64,000 nucleotides of DNA, from assembly GCF_007197995.1 (NCBI RefSeq), contig NZ_VKKH01000002.1, positions 682,001-746,000 on the forward strand. Direction: 5' to 3'. Of the stretch, positions 53,957-62,732 are shown in pieces. Numbering within the stretch: position 1 is the first letter of the stretch; every line of letters starts with the position of its first letter. The notes below the pieces were generated by a model. That model made no database searches, had not been told where the DNA came from, and worked only from the letters and a program-made list of their open reading frames with translations. The DNA comes from Aliiglaciecola sp. M165 (GTDB lineage: Bacteria; Pseudomonadota; Gammaproteobacteria; Enterobacterales; Alteromonadaceae). Position numbers and translations under genes: made by a program.

Positions 53957-54253
53957 CTACTTTCTAAAATTGAACCAACGAGGCAGGCGACCAAAAATCA
54001 CCACGTAATAGGCAAATATTCCCAATGCAGAAAAAATAATGCCACTGACTCCCGGCGCTTTCCAGTCTCCGAACAATAACGAATAAACCGAAAAAGCAAT
54101 GATCAACAAAGTGGGCGAGGCCACTAATGCAATCATAACTCTGACATTGGCAGGTATCTGCTTTTGCAAAGGTTCATGACGGTCCTGAGCGGAGTGCTCG
54201 TTTTGATCATTGTGTGCTGGGTCGGAACTATCTGTACCACTGGTTTGCTTCAT
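53957..54253 (-). CDS. Small membrane protein, hypothetical
   Basis: 98 residues: a polar His/Gln/Asp-rich N-terminus (about 35 residues), then two membrane segments (MIALVASPTLLIIAFSVYSL and SGIIFSALGIFAYYVVIFG). Not recognised. Confidence 0.6.
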   Translation of the reverse strand: MKQTSGTDSSDPAHNDQNEHSAQDRHEPLQKQIPANVRVMIALVASPTLLIIAFSVYSLLFGDWKAPGVSGIIFSALGIFAYYVVIFGRLPRWFNFRK

Positions 54254-54385
54254 TGGGCTGTATTTTCTGAGTCAAGTAGCTGTACTTTACAACGAATTCT
54301 CGTATCTAAATAGAGGGAAATCGTAGGAGCACTGCCGACATTCGTAATTTAAGAGGCATAACCTGGCTCTGAGGTTCGAATCAGG

Positions 54386-54775
54386 CTATTTAACAGTATC
54401 ATCATGTAATTGTCGTAACAAAATAAGGCTAAGCACCACGACCGGCAAGTTAGTGGTCACTGGGTTAAATGCTTCCAGCAATACCACCGGAACGCGCAAA
54501 ATCACAAACCCCAACAGCGCCAGCAAAGCAATGATGTTTAATTTGATCAGCAGTGTATGGCGATAAAAAAGGATTAGGCAGCAACCAAATAGAATTTCAG
54601 CCACGCCTGCGGAGCGAGTAATAACGTGGGAAACCTCGTTAGAAAACCCCATTGCATTGGTCATTAATAACTCTAGCGGGGCGACATTGAGCAACTTTGG
54701 GACTAAACCATGATAAATCCACACTAAGCCAATACTAAATCGACATAGTTGTGTCACGTTTACCCGAGCTAACAT
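54386..54775 (-). CDS. DoxX-like membrane protein
   Basis: 129 residues, four membrane segments. RFSIGLVWIYHGLVPKLLNV at the N-terminus and SAGVAEILFGCCLILFYR match the DoxX-like family. The molecular role is not established. AAAGGAGATTTAC precedes the ATG. Confidence 0.72.
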   Translation of the reverse strand: MLARVNVTQLCRFSIGLVWIYHGLVPKLLNVAPLELLMTNAMGFSNEVSHVITRSAGVAEILFGCCLILFYRHTLLIKLNIIALLALLGFVILRVPVVLLEAFNPVTTNLPVVVLSLILLRQLHDDTVK

Positions 54776-54817
54776 CCTTGTAAATCTCCTTTGAATTCGA
54801 CCTTAAGGCCAAGATAT

Positions 54818-55216
54818 CTATTGCTGCTCAACACGCAAACATTTTTGATAAAGGTAATAGGTAATCAGAATTGGCCCCGCAAACAACCAAGACACGGTAA
54901 TCTGAAATTGAACAAAGAACACGGCGCACATAAGACAACCGAAGCCGCCACAGAGCAAATGGAATTTGTGAAAGGAAATACTGTCTTCATAGGCATCAGG
55001 GAATAATGATTTGAGGATCATTTGAAACAAACCCCACAGTCCTACAGCACTGAGGATCACACCAAATACAATTGCATAACCCATCCAATGACCCGCGCTG
55101 ATCATATCCATTCCAGCTAGAAATCCGGTATCTATGGTATAGACCCAAATAGCCAAAATCGGGATAAAACTAACAACGGTTTGTAAAAGAAAATATCGAA
55201 TAGACGGAGTATGCAT
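54818..55216 (-). CDS. Membrane protein, hypothetical
   Basis: 132 residues, four membrane segments (FLLQTVVSFIPILAIWVYTI; YAIVFGVILSAVGLWGLFQ; LLCGGFGCLMCAVFFVQFQI; WLFAGPILITYYLY). No family recognised. Same strand as the DoxX-like gene, 42 bp upstream, possibly one transcript. Confidence 0.62.
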   Translation of the reverse strand: MHTPSIRYFLLQTVVSFIPILAIWVYTIDTGFLAGMDMISAGHWMGYAIVFGVILSAVGLWGLFQMILKSLFPDAYEDSISFHKFHLLCGGFGCLMCAVFFVQFQITVSWLFAGPILITYYLYQKCLRVEQQ

Positions 55217-55362
55217 GGAAAAGGAAGCTCTAAACTTTATAACAGACCGGTAAAAAATGACTGTGAATAAGAATAAACGCGATTACGGTAAAAGCAAACC
55301 TCAAACGTTTGTTCGCAATATGCTGCGATGAAATTCACCGTTGGAGAGGACCCAAAAACACA

Positions 55363-55698
55363 TTAACGGCTCACAGCGTACTTTTGTCGTCCATAAATCA
55401 GCACAACTAAAGGCACCAAGGCGGTAGGCAGCATAACCCATAAAAGATGCTCAGCCACCCAAGGGATAAAAGACCAGCCAACGATCACGGCAGACATGTA
55501 ACACCCTAAAAACACCAACATACGGCCAATTAACACTGCATACGCATCGGCATCAGAGTAATCGTTTGGATCCCAGTTGGAGATAAAATCATAACGTTTT
55601 TTGTGCGCAATAAAATAGCCAGCAAGCAAACTGGGTAGCGCAGTGACGACAGAAATAAGCGCAACAATCATCCATTTTTCGTTCATGATAGATTCCAT
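55363..55698 (-). CDS. Membrane protein, hypothetical
   Basis: 111 residues; an ATG four codons downstream (55686) is an alternative start. Three membrane segments: LISVVTALPSLLAGYFIA, MLVFLGCYMSAVIVGWSFIP and LLWVMLPTALVPLVVLIYG, separated by a polar KKRYDFISNWDPNDYSDADA loop. This loop-and-helix plan resembles the DUF3784-like group, but I am not certain. Confidence 0.58.
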   Translation of the reverse strand: MESIMNEKWMIVALISVVTALPSLLAGYFIAHKKRYDFISNWDPNDYSDADAYAVLIGRMLVFLGCYMSAVIVGWSFIPWVAEHLLWVMLPTALVPLVVLIYGRQKYAVSR

Positions 55699-55750
55699 TT
55701 TATTATTCTTTTAAAGGTGCTAAGGACATGGCTCAAAACCGAGCGCTAGA

Positions 55751-56650
55751 CTATCGGAGAATTAAACTGAGTGCCAATAAAAATGGTGTAATTAAAGCGA
55801 TTGCCACGTTCAAACCCATAAAAGGTAGTAGTTTTTCGGTGTTGCCATGGTGCTTGAAAGCACCTTTGCTGACCCAAAAACCAACCACCAATAAGGGCAA
55901 ACACATTGCGCTTAGCATTGGTAGCGTCTTTGACAACAGGCCGACAAGGACCAGTGAAATCGCCAGAACAACGTTAACAAGATAGACCCACACCGCAAAT
56001 TTTGGACCGTATGCAATGGCTAGATGTCGCCGACCAACGTGCTTGTCAGGCTCAATATCAGGCAATTGATTAAGCAATAATAAATTGTTCGACAATAAAA
56101 AAGGCAGCAAAGACACATACCACACAAGAGCATGATATTCCTGAGACAACACCACATAGGTGCCAACCACCATCAATGGTCCAAAGCCCAGCCCAGGAGC
56201 GATGAAACACAGCCAAGGCCGCTGATTTAACCAAGGTGTATAACTTAATACCAGCGCAACGCCTACTAACCCAAGGGGCAACAACAACAAGCCATGCTTC
56301 AAAATAAAATACAGGCCAATCAGCATGGTAAACACAAGGCTGATAATGCCAACATTCAGTACCGCCTTTAGCGCATCGGGATTAATAACCAAAGCGCCAC
56401 TGCCGCCGCTAAAAGGCGTTTTTACCGTCGTGGTGTCTAGCCCAGTCTTGTAATCGAAATACTCATTGAGTGTGTTCACGCTGATATGTGCGCAGATAGC
56501 CCCGAACATCACCAGCACAAAATCACTGTATTGAATTGGCTGTTGCAACGTAATAGCCACGGATAAACCCAGAAATACGCTCACCGGCGCAAGGATCAAA
56601 AATGGCAGCCGCATACTGCCGATAATGGTTTTGAAGGTAGTGGGACGCAT
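55751..56650 (-). CDS. UbiA family prenyltransferase
   Basis: 299 residues, eight to nine membrane segments. The aspartate motif NEYFDYKTGLDTTTVKTPFS near residue 63 (NxxxDxxxxxD) and NQLPDIEPDKHVGRRHLAI near 195 (DxxxD) bind the prenyl diphosphate magnesium ions. UbiA enzymes attach a prenyl tail to an aromatic acceptor. It resembles MenA (dihydroxynaphthoate octaprenyltransferase) and archaeal-type members more than UbiA of ubiquinone synthesis; no menaquinone gene lies beside it. Confidence 0.85.
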   Translation of the reverse strand: MRPTTFKTIIGSMRLPFLILAPVSVFLGLSVAITLQQPIQYSDFVLVMFGAICAHISVNTLNEYFDYKTGLDTTTVKTPFSGGSGALVINPDALKAVLNVGIISLVFTMLIGLYFILKHGLLLLPLGLVGVALVLSYTPWLNQRPWLCFIAPGLGFGPLMVVGTYVVLSQEYHALVWYVSLLPFLLSNNLLLLNQLPDIEPDKHVGRRHLAIAYGPKFAVWVYLVNVVLAISLVLVGLLSKTLPMLSAMCLPLLVVGFWVSKGAFKHHGNTEKLLPFMGLNVAIALITPFLLALSLILR

Positions 56651-56728
56651 GGCTAGATTGGATCACACATCACGGTGAGTTCGATTGCGATTGGCGAGGA
56701 ATGAATCATGCCTTTTTCAAGCCAAGCA

Positions 56729-57187
56729 TTACCCTACGCGCTGACCCACAGAGTAAATTACATCTCGCCCGGGGCACGCTTTTTCCTTTTCTGCACTTTG
56801 ACAAGTGCCATCATCCTGCCGTAAACAGAATTCGAACCGCGTTTGGGTTTTCAGATCAGACGTTAAAATATATTTAGGCAGTTTCGACCAATTCCACTTG
56901 GTGATAACTTCCTGAGCTGATTCGGCAAACATATCGTGTGATGAGGATACAACGCGAATATCGGTAATTTTGTTTTCCGGCGTGACCACATATTCAATGG
57001 TTGCACAGCCTTGAACGTTGTTTTTTGCCGCTTCAACAGGATACTTAGCTGCAAATCGCTCAAGCCCTTTCCATTTTGCGGTGGTAAATTCTCCACGAGC
57101 AATTTGCATGTCACTGTCATTATTAAATGAAGAACCGCACCCACTGATAGACAATAAAGCAGTCACCACTACAAAACGTATAAACAC
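56729..57187 (-). CDS. Lipoprotein with TonB C-terminal-like domain
   Basis: 152 residues; signal with lipobox SISGCG. The rest resembles the TonB C-terminal fold: KYPVEAAKNNVQGCATIEYV, then NKITDIRVVSSSHDMFAESA and VITKWNWSKL. Such stand-alone domains bind peptides or barrel proteins. AAGGAGATATT precedes the ATG. Confidence 0.75.
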   Translation of the reverse strand: MFIRFVVVTALLSISGCGSSFNNDSDMQIARGEFTTAKWKGLERFAAKYPVEAAKNNVQGCATIEYVVTPENKITDIRVVSSSHDMFAESAQEVITKWNWSKLPKYILTSDLKTQTRFEFCLRQDDGTCQSAEKEKACPGRDVIYSVGQRVG

Positions 57188-57380
57188 CCCAATATCTCCT
57201 TGTTAAACCAGACGTAAATTACCACGCTGATAATAAAAACCATCGATCATAAACCATACTTTAGCGCACCGACTAGAGTGTGACCAAATATCAATGGTGT
57301 CAAGCGAACAGCAGATTAGTGTTTCAGGTCTTGTGGACGCATTCTCTAAACAAAGCGCGACAGCACTCTAAGCTTAAAGC

Positions 57381-57596
57381 TCACTTCCACCCTTGCAGCC
57401 AGCGAGAAGGATCCTTCAGCGTACGCCAATCTATCAACGTTGCGTCTTTTGTCATAATCGCTTCAAGGGTACAGGATTCAACGGCACCGTCTTCGTCCAG
57501 CTCCAGCTCAGTTACTAAAAAGTGCTTTTGCTTTTTAACCGGTTTTACCGCAGTCCATTTACTATTGAGTAATTTTTTGGGATTAAATGAATTCAT
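57381..57596 (-). CDS. TIGR02450 family small protein
   Basis: About 71 residues from the ATG at 57596; an ATG nine codons upstream lacks a ribosome site. NPKKLLNSKWTAVKPVKKQK, then HFLVTELELDEDG and WRTLKDPSRWLQGWK give the tryptophan-bearing pattern of TIGR02450. Function unknown. Confidence 0.78.
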   Translation of the reverse strand: MNSFNPKKLLNSKWTAVKPVKKQKHFLVTELELDEDGAVESCTLEAIMTKDATLIDWRTLKDPSRWLQGWK

Positions 57597-57702
57597 AGGA
57601 GCCAACACTATCGAACATAGCAACCAAGGTAAATTATTTTCTCAAATTTTAATTATCATTCGACGAGTAAAGAAAAAACGTACTGATTACAGGCGGTGAT
57701 TA

Positions 57703-58047
57703 TTAAGCGTCGGGATTGAGCAACTCAAATCCCTGTGCATAATTTTTTATAGTGATTTTGGCGACACAACAGTCTCCAAGCTGAGATTGGTGAGCTCGGA
57801 TATGTTCAACCAGCTCGTCAACACTGACATAAACCTTTGAGATTTGCATTTTGTTAACTTGTGTACCAGGTTCGTTCAATGGGATCGCTTGTCCTGTGAC
57901 ATCAATCAACTTGTCCCCTTCAGCAAAGAGCATCGCGTTAACGTCAGGATCTTCAGACCAGGCAAGATAATCTGCAAAATACGTTAACTCAGCGTCACCA
58001 GCCAACACGAGAATGGCTGGCCAATTAACTTGTTGCTCAAGGCTCAC
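57703..58047 (-). CDS. DUF4144-like protein
   Basis: 114 residues, soluble. WPAILVLAGDAELTYFADYL at the start, then LIDVTGQAIPL and VSVDELVEHIRAHQSQLGDC. The layout fits DUF4144 of marine gammaproteobacteria, known from structure only. It starts 12 bp after the next upstream stop, so the two may be co-transcribed. Confidence 0.65.
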   Translation of the reverse strand: MSLEQQVNWPAILVLAGDAELTYFADYLAWSEDPDVNAMLFAEGDKLIDVTGQAIPLNEPGTQVNKMQISKVYVSVDELVEHIRAHQSQLGDCCVAKITIKNYAQGFELLNPDA

Positions 58048-58059
58048 TTAGGCTTCCTG

Positions 58060-58335
58060 CTAGAGTTTTTGTCGCCCGGAAAGTGACGCCGCCACTAACG
58101 TCATGGCTTCTTTTTTACTGAATCCTTGTTCGACTAACGCCTCATAAAGCCCACGAATATATTTGGCATTTGCTTCCATGTTCTCTGGGTCATTCAAGGC
58201 TTTTAGTGAAGCTTTGAGTTCCTGAGACATTTTTTCGCTGAGGCTGTCATAAACGAAATTTCTTTCATTTTGCGCGTAGCTGCTAGGTAGATACATAGCC
58301 ATAGCAAAGATACAAAGTAGGGCAGAAGTTTTCAT
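58060..58335 (-). CDS. Small exported protein, hypothetical
   Basis: 91 residues from the ATG at 58335, placed by AAAGGAAATTC; an earlier in-frame ATG would add a polar leader. Signal peptide ends LPSSYA. The mature part is helical (LSEKMSQELKASLKALNDPE, YEALVEQGFSKKEAMTLVAA). Not recognised. Confidence 0.68.
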   Translation of the reverse strand: MKTSALLCIFAMAMYLPSSYAQNERNFVYDSLSEKMSQELKASLKALNDPENMEANAKYIRGLYEALVEQGFSKKEAMTLVAASLSGRQKL

Positions 58336-58411
58336 AGAATTTCCTTTATTGTTGAGTAGATCTGCGTTGTATGACATCAATTGGACTAACCAATATATAT
58401 TCAGTTCGCTC

Positions 58412-58804
58412 CTAAGCTTTTTTTAAACGTCTATCTTGCCAAGTCATGACTAGAAAAATCAAAGCAAAAAAGGCTGCACTAAAAATATACAAATTTGAGA
58501 GGACGCCTTCAAACTGGTATAGCTCATGGTCAGATAATCTGAAATGAAGTGCTCCATGAACAACTAAAAATAGCGCTACGAACGTTCTGAACAGCGTTTT
58601 AATTTTAGGCTTTTGATGGTTACTAAAGTACAAAAAAAAGAAAAACATCGGGAAGTGCATCGCCACAAAAATAGCGCTCGCCGTGACATCGGGCAACGTA
58701 CGCAAATGATAGAGCAAGCGCCATTCAACGTTTAACACGGCATCCAGCTCATGAGTGATCAAGGCACTAAGCCCTAAATAATAAACGATACTTTTCATAG
58801 CCAC
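58412..58804 (-). CDS. Membrane protein with conserved HELDA motif, hypothetical
   Basis: 130 residues from a GTG at 58804; ATG two codons later is the alternative. Four membrane segments; the first carries YYLGLSALITHELDAVLNVE WR with HELDA, and the third ends VHGALHFRLSDHELYQFEG. This repeated His/Glu pattern at membrane ends suggests a metal or proton site. Possibly DUF6713, from memory only. Confidence 0.62.
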   Translation of the reverse strand: MAMKSIVYYLGLSALITHELDAVLNVEWRLLYHLRTLPDVTASAIFVAMHFPMFFFFLYFSNHQKPKIKTLFRTFVALFLVVHGALHFRLSDHELYQFEGVLSNLYIFSAAFFALIFLVMTWQDRRLKKA

Positions 58805-58835
58805 ACATTAGGCTGCTGCAACGGCAACCCCTAAG

Positions 58836-59282
58836 TTATTTCCCCATTTCCGTCCAATTATTAATTGTTCCAAACAAATAGAAAATGCCAATCGCACAAC
58901 AAATACTTGAGCTGACAAGCCAAAATGTCACGGAGTTTTGCGTAATTGCCGGATGGGTAGTGAAAAAAGGCAAGAATAACCCGGCGATACCTCTAAGAAG
59001 ATAAATTGTTGTAATTCCCACTAGCGCAACCCTAGGCCAAGGTAGCGGTGGAATGATGCCCGCTCCACTTAGGGCATATAGCCCCCAAATAGCCAAAATT
59101 AACGCGATAATCAAGGTAACAAAGGTTGGGTAATGACTGCCTGCTTCGGCTAACTTGGCCATGCTCTCGCCTGCACCAAAAAATCGGTACCAGTCAGGGC
59201 CACCAAAGACAATCGCAACATGTAGTAAAGAGGCAATAAAGCTCAATGTCGCTGCGACAAACAATTGCGTGTTTCCGTTCAT
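58836..59282 (-). CDS. Membrane protein, hypothetical
   Basis: 148 residues, four membrane segments (LFVAATLSFIASLLHVAIVF; TLIIALILAIWGLYALSG; LVGITTIYLLRGIAGLFLPF; LVSSSICCAIGIFYLFG). The conserved GGPDWYRFFGAGESMA loop follows the first. Family not recognised; homologues are likely in other Alteromonadales. Confidence 0.66.
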   Translation of the reverse strand: MNGNTQLFVAATLSFIASLLHVAIVFGGPDWYRFFGAGESMAKLAEAGSHYPTFVTLIIALILAIWGLYALSGAGIIPPLPWPRVALVGITTIYLLRGIAGLFLPFFTTHPAITQNSVTFWLVSSSICCAIGIFYLFGTINNWTEMGK

Positions 59283-59336
59283 TTTTAAGCTCTCCTTTTT
59301 TGTTGGCGATTTGTCACAGCGCAGGCGATGTGCGCC

Positions 59337-59945
59337 TTATTCTACTGAACGCTTCTGGGCAATAATATACAAATGCTGGTTAGGCCAATCATCATTTTCA
59401 AGATGTCGACAAATACATTCACTGTCACTCAGTATCTTTAAAAGATTCTGTATGCCCAAGGCTGCATGGTAAAGCTCCTGCCCAAGAAAAGGATTGCTCC
59501 CGTCACCGGCAGAGTCAACGGCGCCACTGGTAAAAATAATTACTCCGTCGTCTGCTAACCCATTGCAAAGCTTACGTAAAACACTCTCCTGCTGATCCAG
59601 AGGTACGTGCCAGATACTGTCCCACGCAGAGACAAAATCATATTGATAAGGCAATTGCCATTCACAAATATTGGCATGGTGAAAAACAACATCTGGATGT
59701 CTGGCTCTCGCCAACTTTAGCATTTCAGCTGAAAAGTCCAAACCTTCGACATTAAACCCTTCGTTGAGTATCAAATCAATGATTCTGCCACTGCTCCCAC
59801 AGCCAATATCAATTGCGCGATTATTGTTCTTAACAAATTGAAGTGCACGTTTGTGCTGCGCCAGACCATTGTGTCGATTAAATCGGTCACTGTCCCAGTG
59901 CGCAGCAATTTTGTCGCAGTTTTGCGCTTGTTGAACGGGGTTCAT
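59337..59945 (-). CDS. Class I SAM-dependent methyltransferase
   Basis: 202 residues. Motif I is AIDIGCGSSGRIIDLILNEG near residue 45, motif II region VEGLDFSAEMLKLARARHPD, then YDFVSAWDSIWHVPL near 107. It should methylate a small molecule or protein; the substrate is not clear. It begins 21 bp after the SRPBCC gene stop, so the two are probably one transcript. Confidence 0.83.
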   Translation of the reverse strand: MNPVQQAQNCDKIAAHWDSDRFNRHNGLAQHKRALQFVKNNNRAIDIGCGSSGRIIDLILNEGFNVEGLDFSAEMLKLARARHPDVVFHHANICEWQLPYQYDFVSAWDSIWHVPLDQQESVLRKLCNGLADDGVIIFTSGAVDSAGDGSNPFLGQELYHAALGIQNLLKILSDSECICRHLENDDWPNQHLYIIAQKRSVE

Positions 59946-59966
59946 TTAATGCCTTAAACAAAAGGT

Positions 59967-60425
59967 TTAGTTATCAGCATAGCCATCAAACCAAGAGCGT
60001 TTAGCGTCATGATTGCGAAGGTCAACGCCAAAATCTACCGAAGCCTTCATGGCCATTAACCAGGAAACCCAGCCTGCGGTAATTTCCATTTTATCTGCGT
60101 CAGGAATACCTTCGGCAACCATTTCCAAGTCAGTACCAATGTTACCGTCGGAAGATAAATTAAACGTCGTCTTCCAACCAAAATACATCACTGAAAATGT
60201 CTTATTAGGCGTTCGCTCAAGAATTTCACCGGTGTCTTCAATATCGTTTAAGAAAACGTAGTGAATTTTGCCATTCGTTTCGTCCGCCGATTCAGCCCAA
60301 TAACCGCGTCTTCCATCGTCAGTACTCAATGCTGAATACACTTTTTCTGGTGATGAGGAAAAGTGCAATTTCCAGCGAATAACGCCTTCGGTAGATTGAA
60401 AGCTATCATCACTTGTTGAACTCAT
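59967..60425 (-). CDS. SRPBCC / AHSA1-like protein
   Basis: 152 residues. IRWKLHFSSSPEKVYSALST at the N-terminus, then RTPNKTFSVMYFGWKTTFNL and a C-terminal helix GWVSWLMAMKASVDFGVDLR form the helix-grip hydrophobic pocket. Such proteins bind lipophilic ligands or act as Hsp90 co-chaperone-like factors. GAGGAGTTTCTG precedes the ATG. Confidence 0.82.
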   Translation of the reverse strand: MSSTSDDSFQSTEGVIRWKLHFSSSPEKVYSALSTDDGRRGYWAESADETNGKIHYVFLNDIEDTGEILERTPNKTFSVMYFGWKTTFNLSSDGNIGTDLEMVAEGIPDADKMEITAGWVSWLMAMKASVDFGVDLRNHDAKRSWFDGYADN

Positions 60426-60534
60426 CAGAAACTCCTCTTCTTAGAGAATCAATTCAACCACTCCGCTAATCAAGGCCGAAACAAAACGCCAGTTAACATT
60501 TAACTCACTTCAAGGCAATACGTATTGCGCCAAA

Positions 60535-60693
60535 TTACTTGGTCGCAACCCAGATAGCGTGAATGATGCCTGGTACATAAAAAAGCAGACATAACAGTAT
60601 GTTGATCAGCAAATCTTTCCCCACGCCGCTTTTTAGAAAAACCGCAATAGGAGGCAAGAAGATGGCTAAAATTATAAGGACTAATTTATTCAT
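60535..60693 (-). CDS. YqaE/Pmp3 family small membrane protein
   Basis: 52 residues with two membrane segments: MNKLVLIILAIFLPPIAVFL, KSGVGKDLLINILLCLLF, then YVPGIIHAIWVATK. This is the Pmp3/YqaE proteolipid signature (FLPPIAVFL...GIIHAIWV). Family members adjust membrane potential under salt or cold stress in fungi and plants; the bacterial role is poorly defined. Confidence 0.9.
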   Translation of the reverse strand: MNKLVLIILAIFLPPIAVFLKSGVGKDLLINILLCLLFYVPGIIHAIWVATK

Positions 60694-60783
60694 ATCATTT
60701 CTCTTTTTTTGTTGTTATCTCACTGAGATTTAGTGTAGCGCCGATTTTTGTCTGTTTCTTTATTTTTTTAATATTCAAAACGT

Positions 60784-61128
60784 TTATTTGATGTTCGGCT
60801 TAACTGACTTTTCAAAATGGCTCAGTCTCATCAAAAGATATAGCGCAAAACCCACTGCCACACCTGGAATGAGTCCCAATAGCAAACAGACCCAACCATG
60901 ACGTATAGCATGGACTTTAGCTTCGTAGACGATCCAAACCATTAATATAAACCAACATAGGATCACGTCCGTTGCATAGCCACTGGCATAAGGGTTGACG
61001 AAACCCGCGGAAATCGCCGCCCAAATATCAAAATGTTCGAGCAAAGGTGGAATTATTGTCAACGCAAAAAAAAGCGTGAACATTAACGCAATTGCAATTA
61101 ATGAGAGCTTATAAATACGAATAGACAT
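60784..61128 (-). CDS. DUF2834-like membrane protein
   Basis: 114 residues, three membrane segments (SLIAIALMFTLFFALTIIPP; ATDVILCWFILMVWIVYEA; WVCLLLGLIPGVAVGFALYL). The middle VYEAKVHAIRHGW pattern fits DUF2834. Function unknown. Confidence 0.7.
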   Translation of the reverse strand: MSIRIYKLSLIAIALMFTLFFALTIIPPLLEHFDIWAAISAGFVNPYASGYATDVILCWFILMVWIVYEAKVHAIRHGWVCLLLGLIPGVAVGFALYLLMRLSHFEKSVKPNIK

Positions 61129-61216
61129 AACCGTAACCTAGTGTAAACACATTAAAACGCCCGCAACATTGGATCGAATACAGGCAAATAATTGAAAAGC
61201 TCTACGTATTTAGCAG

Positions 61217-61582
61217 CTAATACTTGAGAAACCTAATAGTTAATGGATAGGTCCACAAAACCCCATCGTTGGCCTTTATCGCGGCAATAATTGCAAACAG
61301 AAAATTTAGGATGGCCAAAACAACCAAGCCGATAAGCCCAATAAACACCAAGGCAAGGATCCCGCAAATAACACTATAAATTAGACAGCTTATCACCCAA
61401 TTAACGGTCACTTTGCCATGTTTGTCTATTTCAACACTTTTGTCTTTATTCGCTACCCACATAACGATGGGTAAAACAAACCCTAACCCCGGTGCGACAA
61501 TACTAGCCAACTGGCTCAAATGAATGAGCATACAATATGATTTGAGTGACATTCCCCAATATTCTTCCTGCTGATCCAACAT
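61217..61582 (-). CDS. DUF4870 family membrane protein
   Basis: 121 residues with two or three membrane segments. QLASIVAPGLGFVLPIVMWV, then SVEIDKHGKVTVNWVISCLI and a long hydrophobic GILALVFIGLIGLVVLAILN are the DUF4870 (TIC20-like) signature. Function unknown. Confidence 0.82.
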   Translation of the reverse strand: MLDQQEEYWGMSLKSYCMLIHLSQLASIVAPGLGFVLPIVMWVANKDKSVEIDKHGKVTVNWVISCLIYSVICGILALVFIGLIGLVVLAILNFLFAIIAAIKANDGVLWTYPLTIRFLKY

Positions 61583-61960
61583 TTATGCTCCTTTGTGAGT
61601 TGATTCGTGATTCGCTAGAGTAATACCAATCCACATAAAGAAGTGATCAGTCAGAATGCGCCCATTTACTTTCTCGCTGCCTGACCACTTCTTTGTGTGG
61701 ATTGGTATAAATTGTTACTTTAAACTAGTGTGTGTTCATCGTCCTGCTTCAGCGTCTAACGAATTTTTATATCTGGAGCAGTGTGTGGGCACATTGAATA
61801 ATAGCCTACAATAATTTTTGTAATTTAACTTTCTAATTAAGTCGATCTTTGAATGTCATATTGGCATAAACAGTCATTAGACCAACACATGGAGAGGCAC
61901 TACACTTTTATTCATTACAATATCCTTATTCTGTCGCCTTATAACCAACCATCGCTTATA
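61583..61960. other. Gap with a MITE-like inverted repeat
   Basis: 378 bp. Holds the 84-bp inverted repeat at 61624-61707, then AT-rich sequence with a GTCTAAC box (61754-61760) that faintly resembles an attC core on the - strand. No gene. Confidence 0.5.
61624..61707. mobile_element. MITE-like inverted repeat, 84 bp
   Basis: Ends TACCAATCCACATAAAGAAG and CTTCTTTGTGTGGATTGGTA are inverted with one mismatch; the match continues inward through GTGATCAG/CTGACCAC with one more difference, leaving a short unpaired centre. TA or TAA borders both ends, as expected from TA-target insertion. It has no coding capacity. I cannot tell which transposase family would mobilise it. Confidence 0.7.
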
Positions 61961-62242
61961 TCACTCGCCACAAACAATCCGCTCTTCGCCAAGATGATAG
62001 ATGTTATTGATTGCAACATAGACCCCAGACACCACTCCACTTACTGGAACCAAGATTAAACCTGTAATCGAATAATAAGTATTGGTATCTTCAAAACCAT
62101 TGATAATTTTAAGTGTTTTGCGGTCGCTTGATATCTTGCATTTATTGATAGAAGAATAATCCTTGGTTGGCACGACGACACAGCCAGATAACAAACTCAT
62201 AGAAACGATTGCAAGAAGAATATATTTCACATGTATGACCAT
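61961..62242 (-). CDS. Small lipoprotein, hypothetical
   Basis: About 93 residues from the ATG at 62242, which has GAGGCAA just before it; an upstream ATG would add a polar leader. Signal peptide with lipobox MSLLSGC. The mature part has TLKIINGFEDTNTYYSITGL and a hydrophobic ILVPVSGVVSGVYVAINNIY segment. Not recognised. Confidence 0.65.
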   Translation of the reverse strand: MVIHVKYILLAIVSMSLLSGCVVVPTKDYSSINKCKISSDRKTLKIINGFEDTNTYYSITGLILVPVSGVVSGVYVAINNIYHLGEERIVCGE

Positions 62243-62350
62243 TTGCCTCAATATCCTTTTTAAAGCTACATACACATCGGCTAAGTTTGCTAAGAGCGAG
62301 CTGAATCTATCAACGCTACACGCCTAACAAGGTGCTCACTTGATGGTTTT

Positions 62351-62695
62351 TTAGTTGCTAAGTTGTGTGACATGCAACAACTCTCCTGAAGGCCCCCACA
62401 AATAAAAAACTTTGCCCCAACGCTCTGATTCTATTGGAGTGAGCTTTTGAGCGTATTTAGTTGCTTTGGCCAACTCATATGCGTGATCAATGTCAGCAAC
62501 ACAGACTTGCAACATCAGGTTTTCGGCGAAATCCTTATTGTAAAATCGTTGAAGAAAAAAAGTACAATCACCATTCTCAACAAGGGTTAAATCATCGGTA
62601 GCAGGTGCTTGTGAAAAACCCAAATCTGAATAAAATGCCTTAGATTCATCATAATTTTTGCACGGTACAAAAACTCTTATATCTTCAACTTTCAA
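62351..62695 (-). CDS. VOC family (glyoxalase-like) protein
   Basis: 114 residues: IRVFVPCKNYDESKAFYSDL then GFSQAPATDD, CTFFLQRFYNKDFAENLMLQ, and VFYLWGPSGELLHVTQ. Typical of vicinal-oxygen-chelate proteins, which bind metals or small toxic compounds. Metal residues are not complete, so a binding role is as likely as catalysis. Confidence 0.83.
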   Translation of the reverse strand: MKVEDIRVFVPCKNYDESKAFYSDLGFSQAPATDDLTLVENGDCTFFLQRFYNKDFAENLMLQVCVADIDHAYELAKATKYAQKLTPIESERWGKVFYLWGPSGELLHVTQLSN

Positions 62696-62732
62696 TGCGC
62701 GCTCCCAGATAACTCAAACCCTGCAAATGAGT

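Noticed and set aside
57280-57699. Open frame of 139 codons on the + strand
   Set aside because: It is the complement of the TIGR02450 gene and its surroundings; the serine-rich run comes from reading an acidic stretch in reverse.
61853-62059. Open frame of 68 codons on the + strand
   Set aside because: Overlaps the lipoprotein gene, no ribosome site, His/Tyr-rich noise-like composition.
62300-62345. GCCTAACAAGG sequence downstream of the VOC gene as an attC-like site
   Set aside because: Only one core box is visible and no complementary arm; mentioned only as a weak trace.
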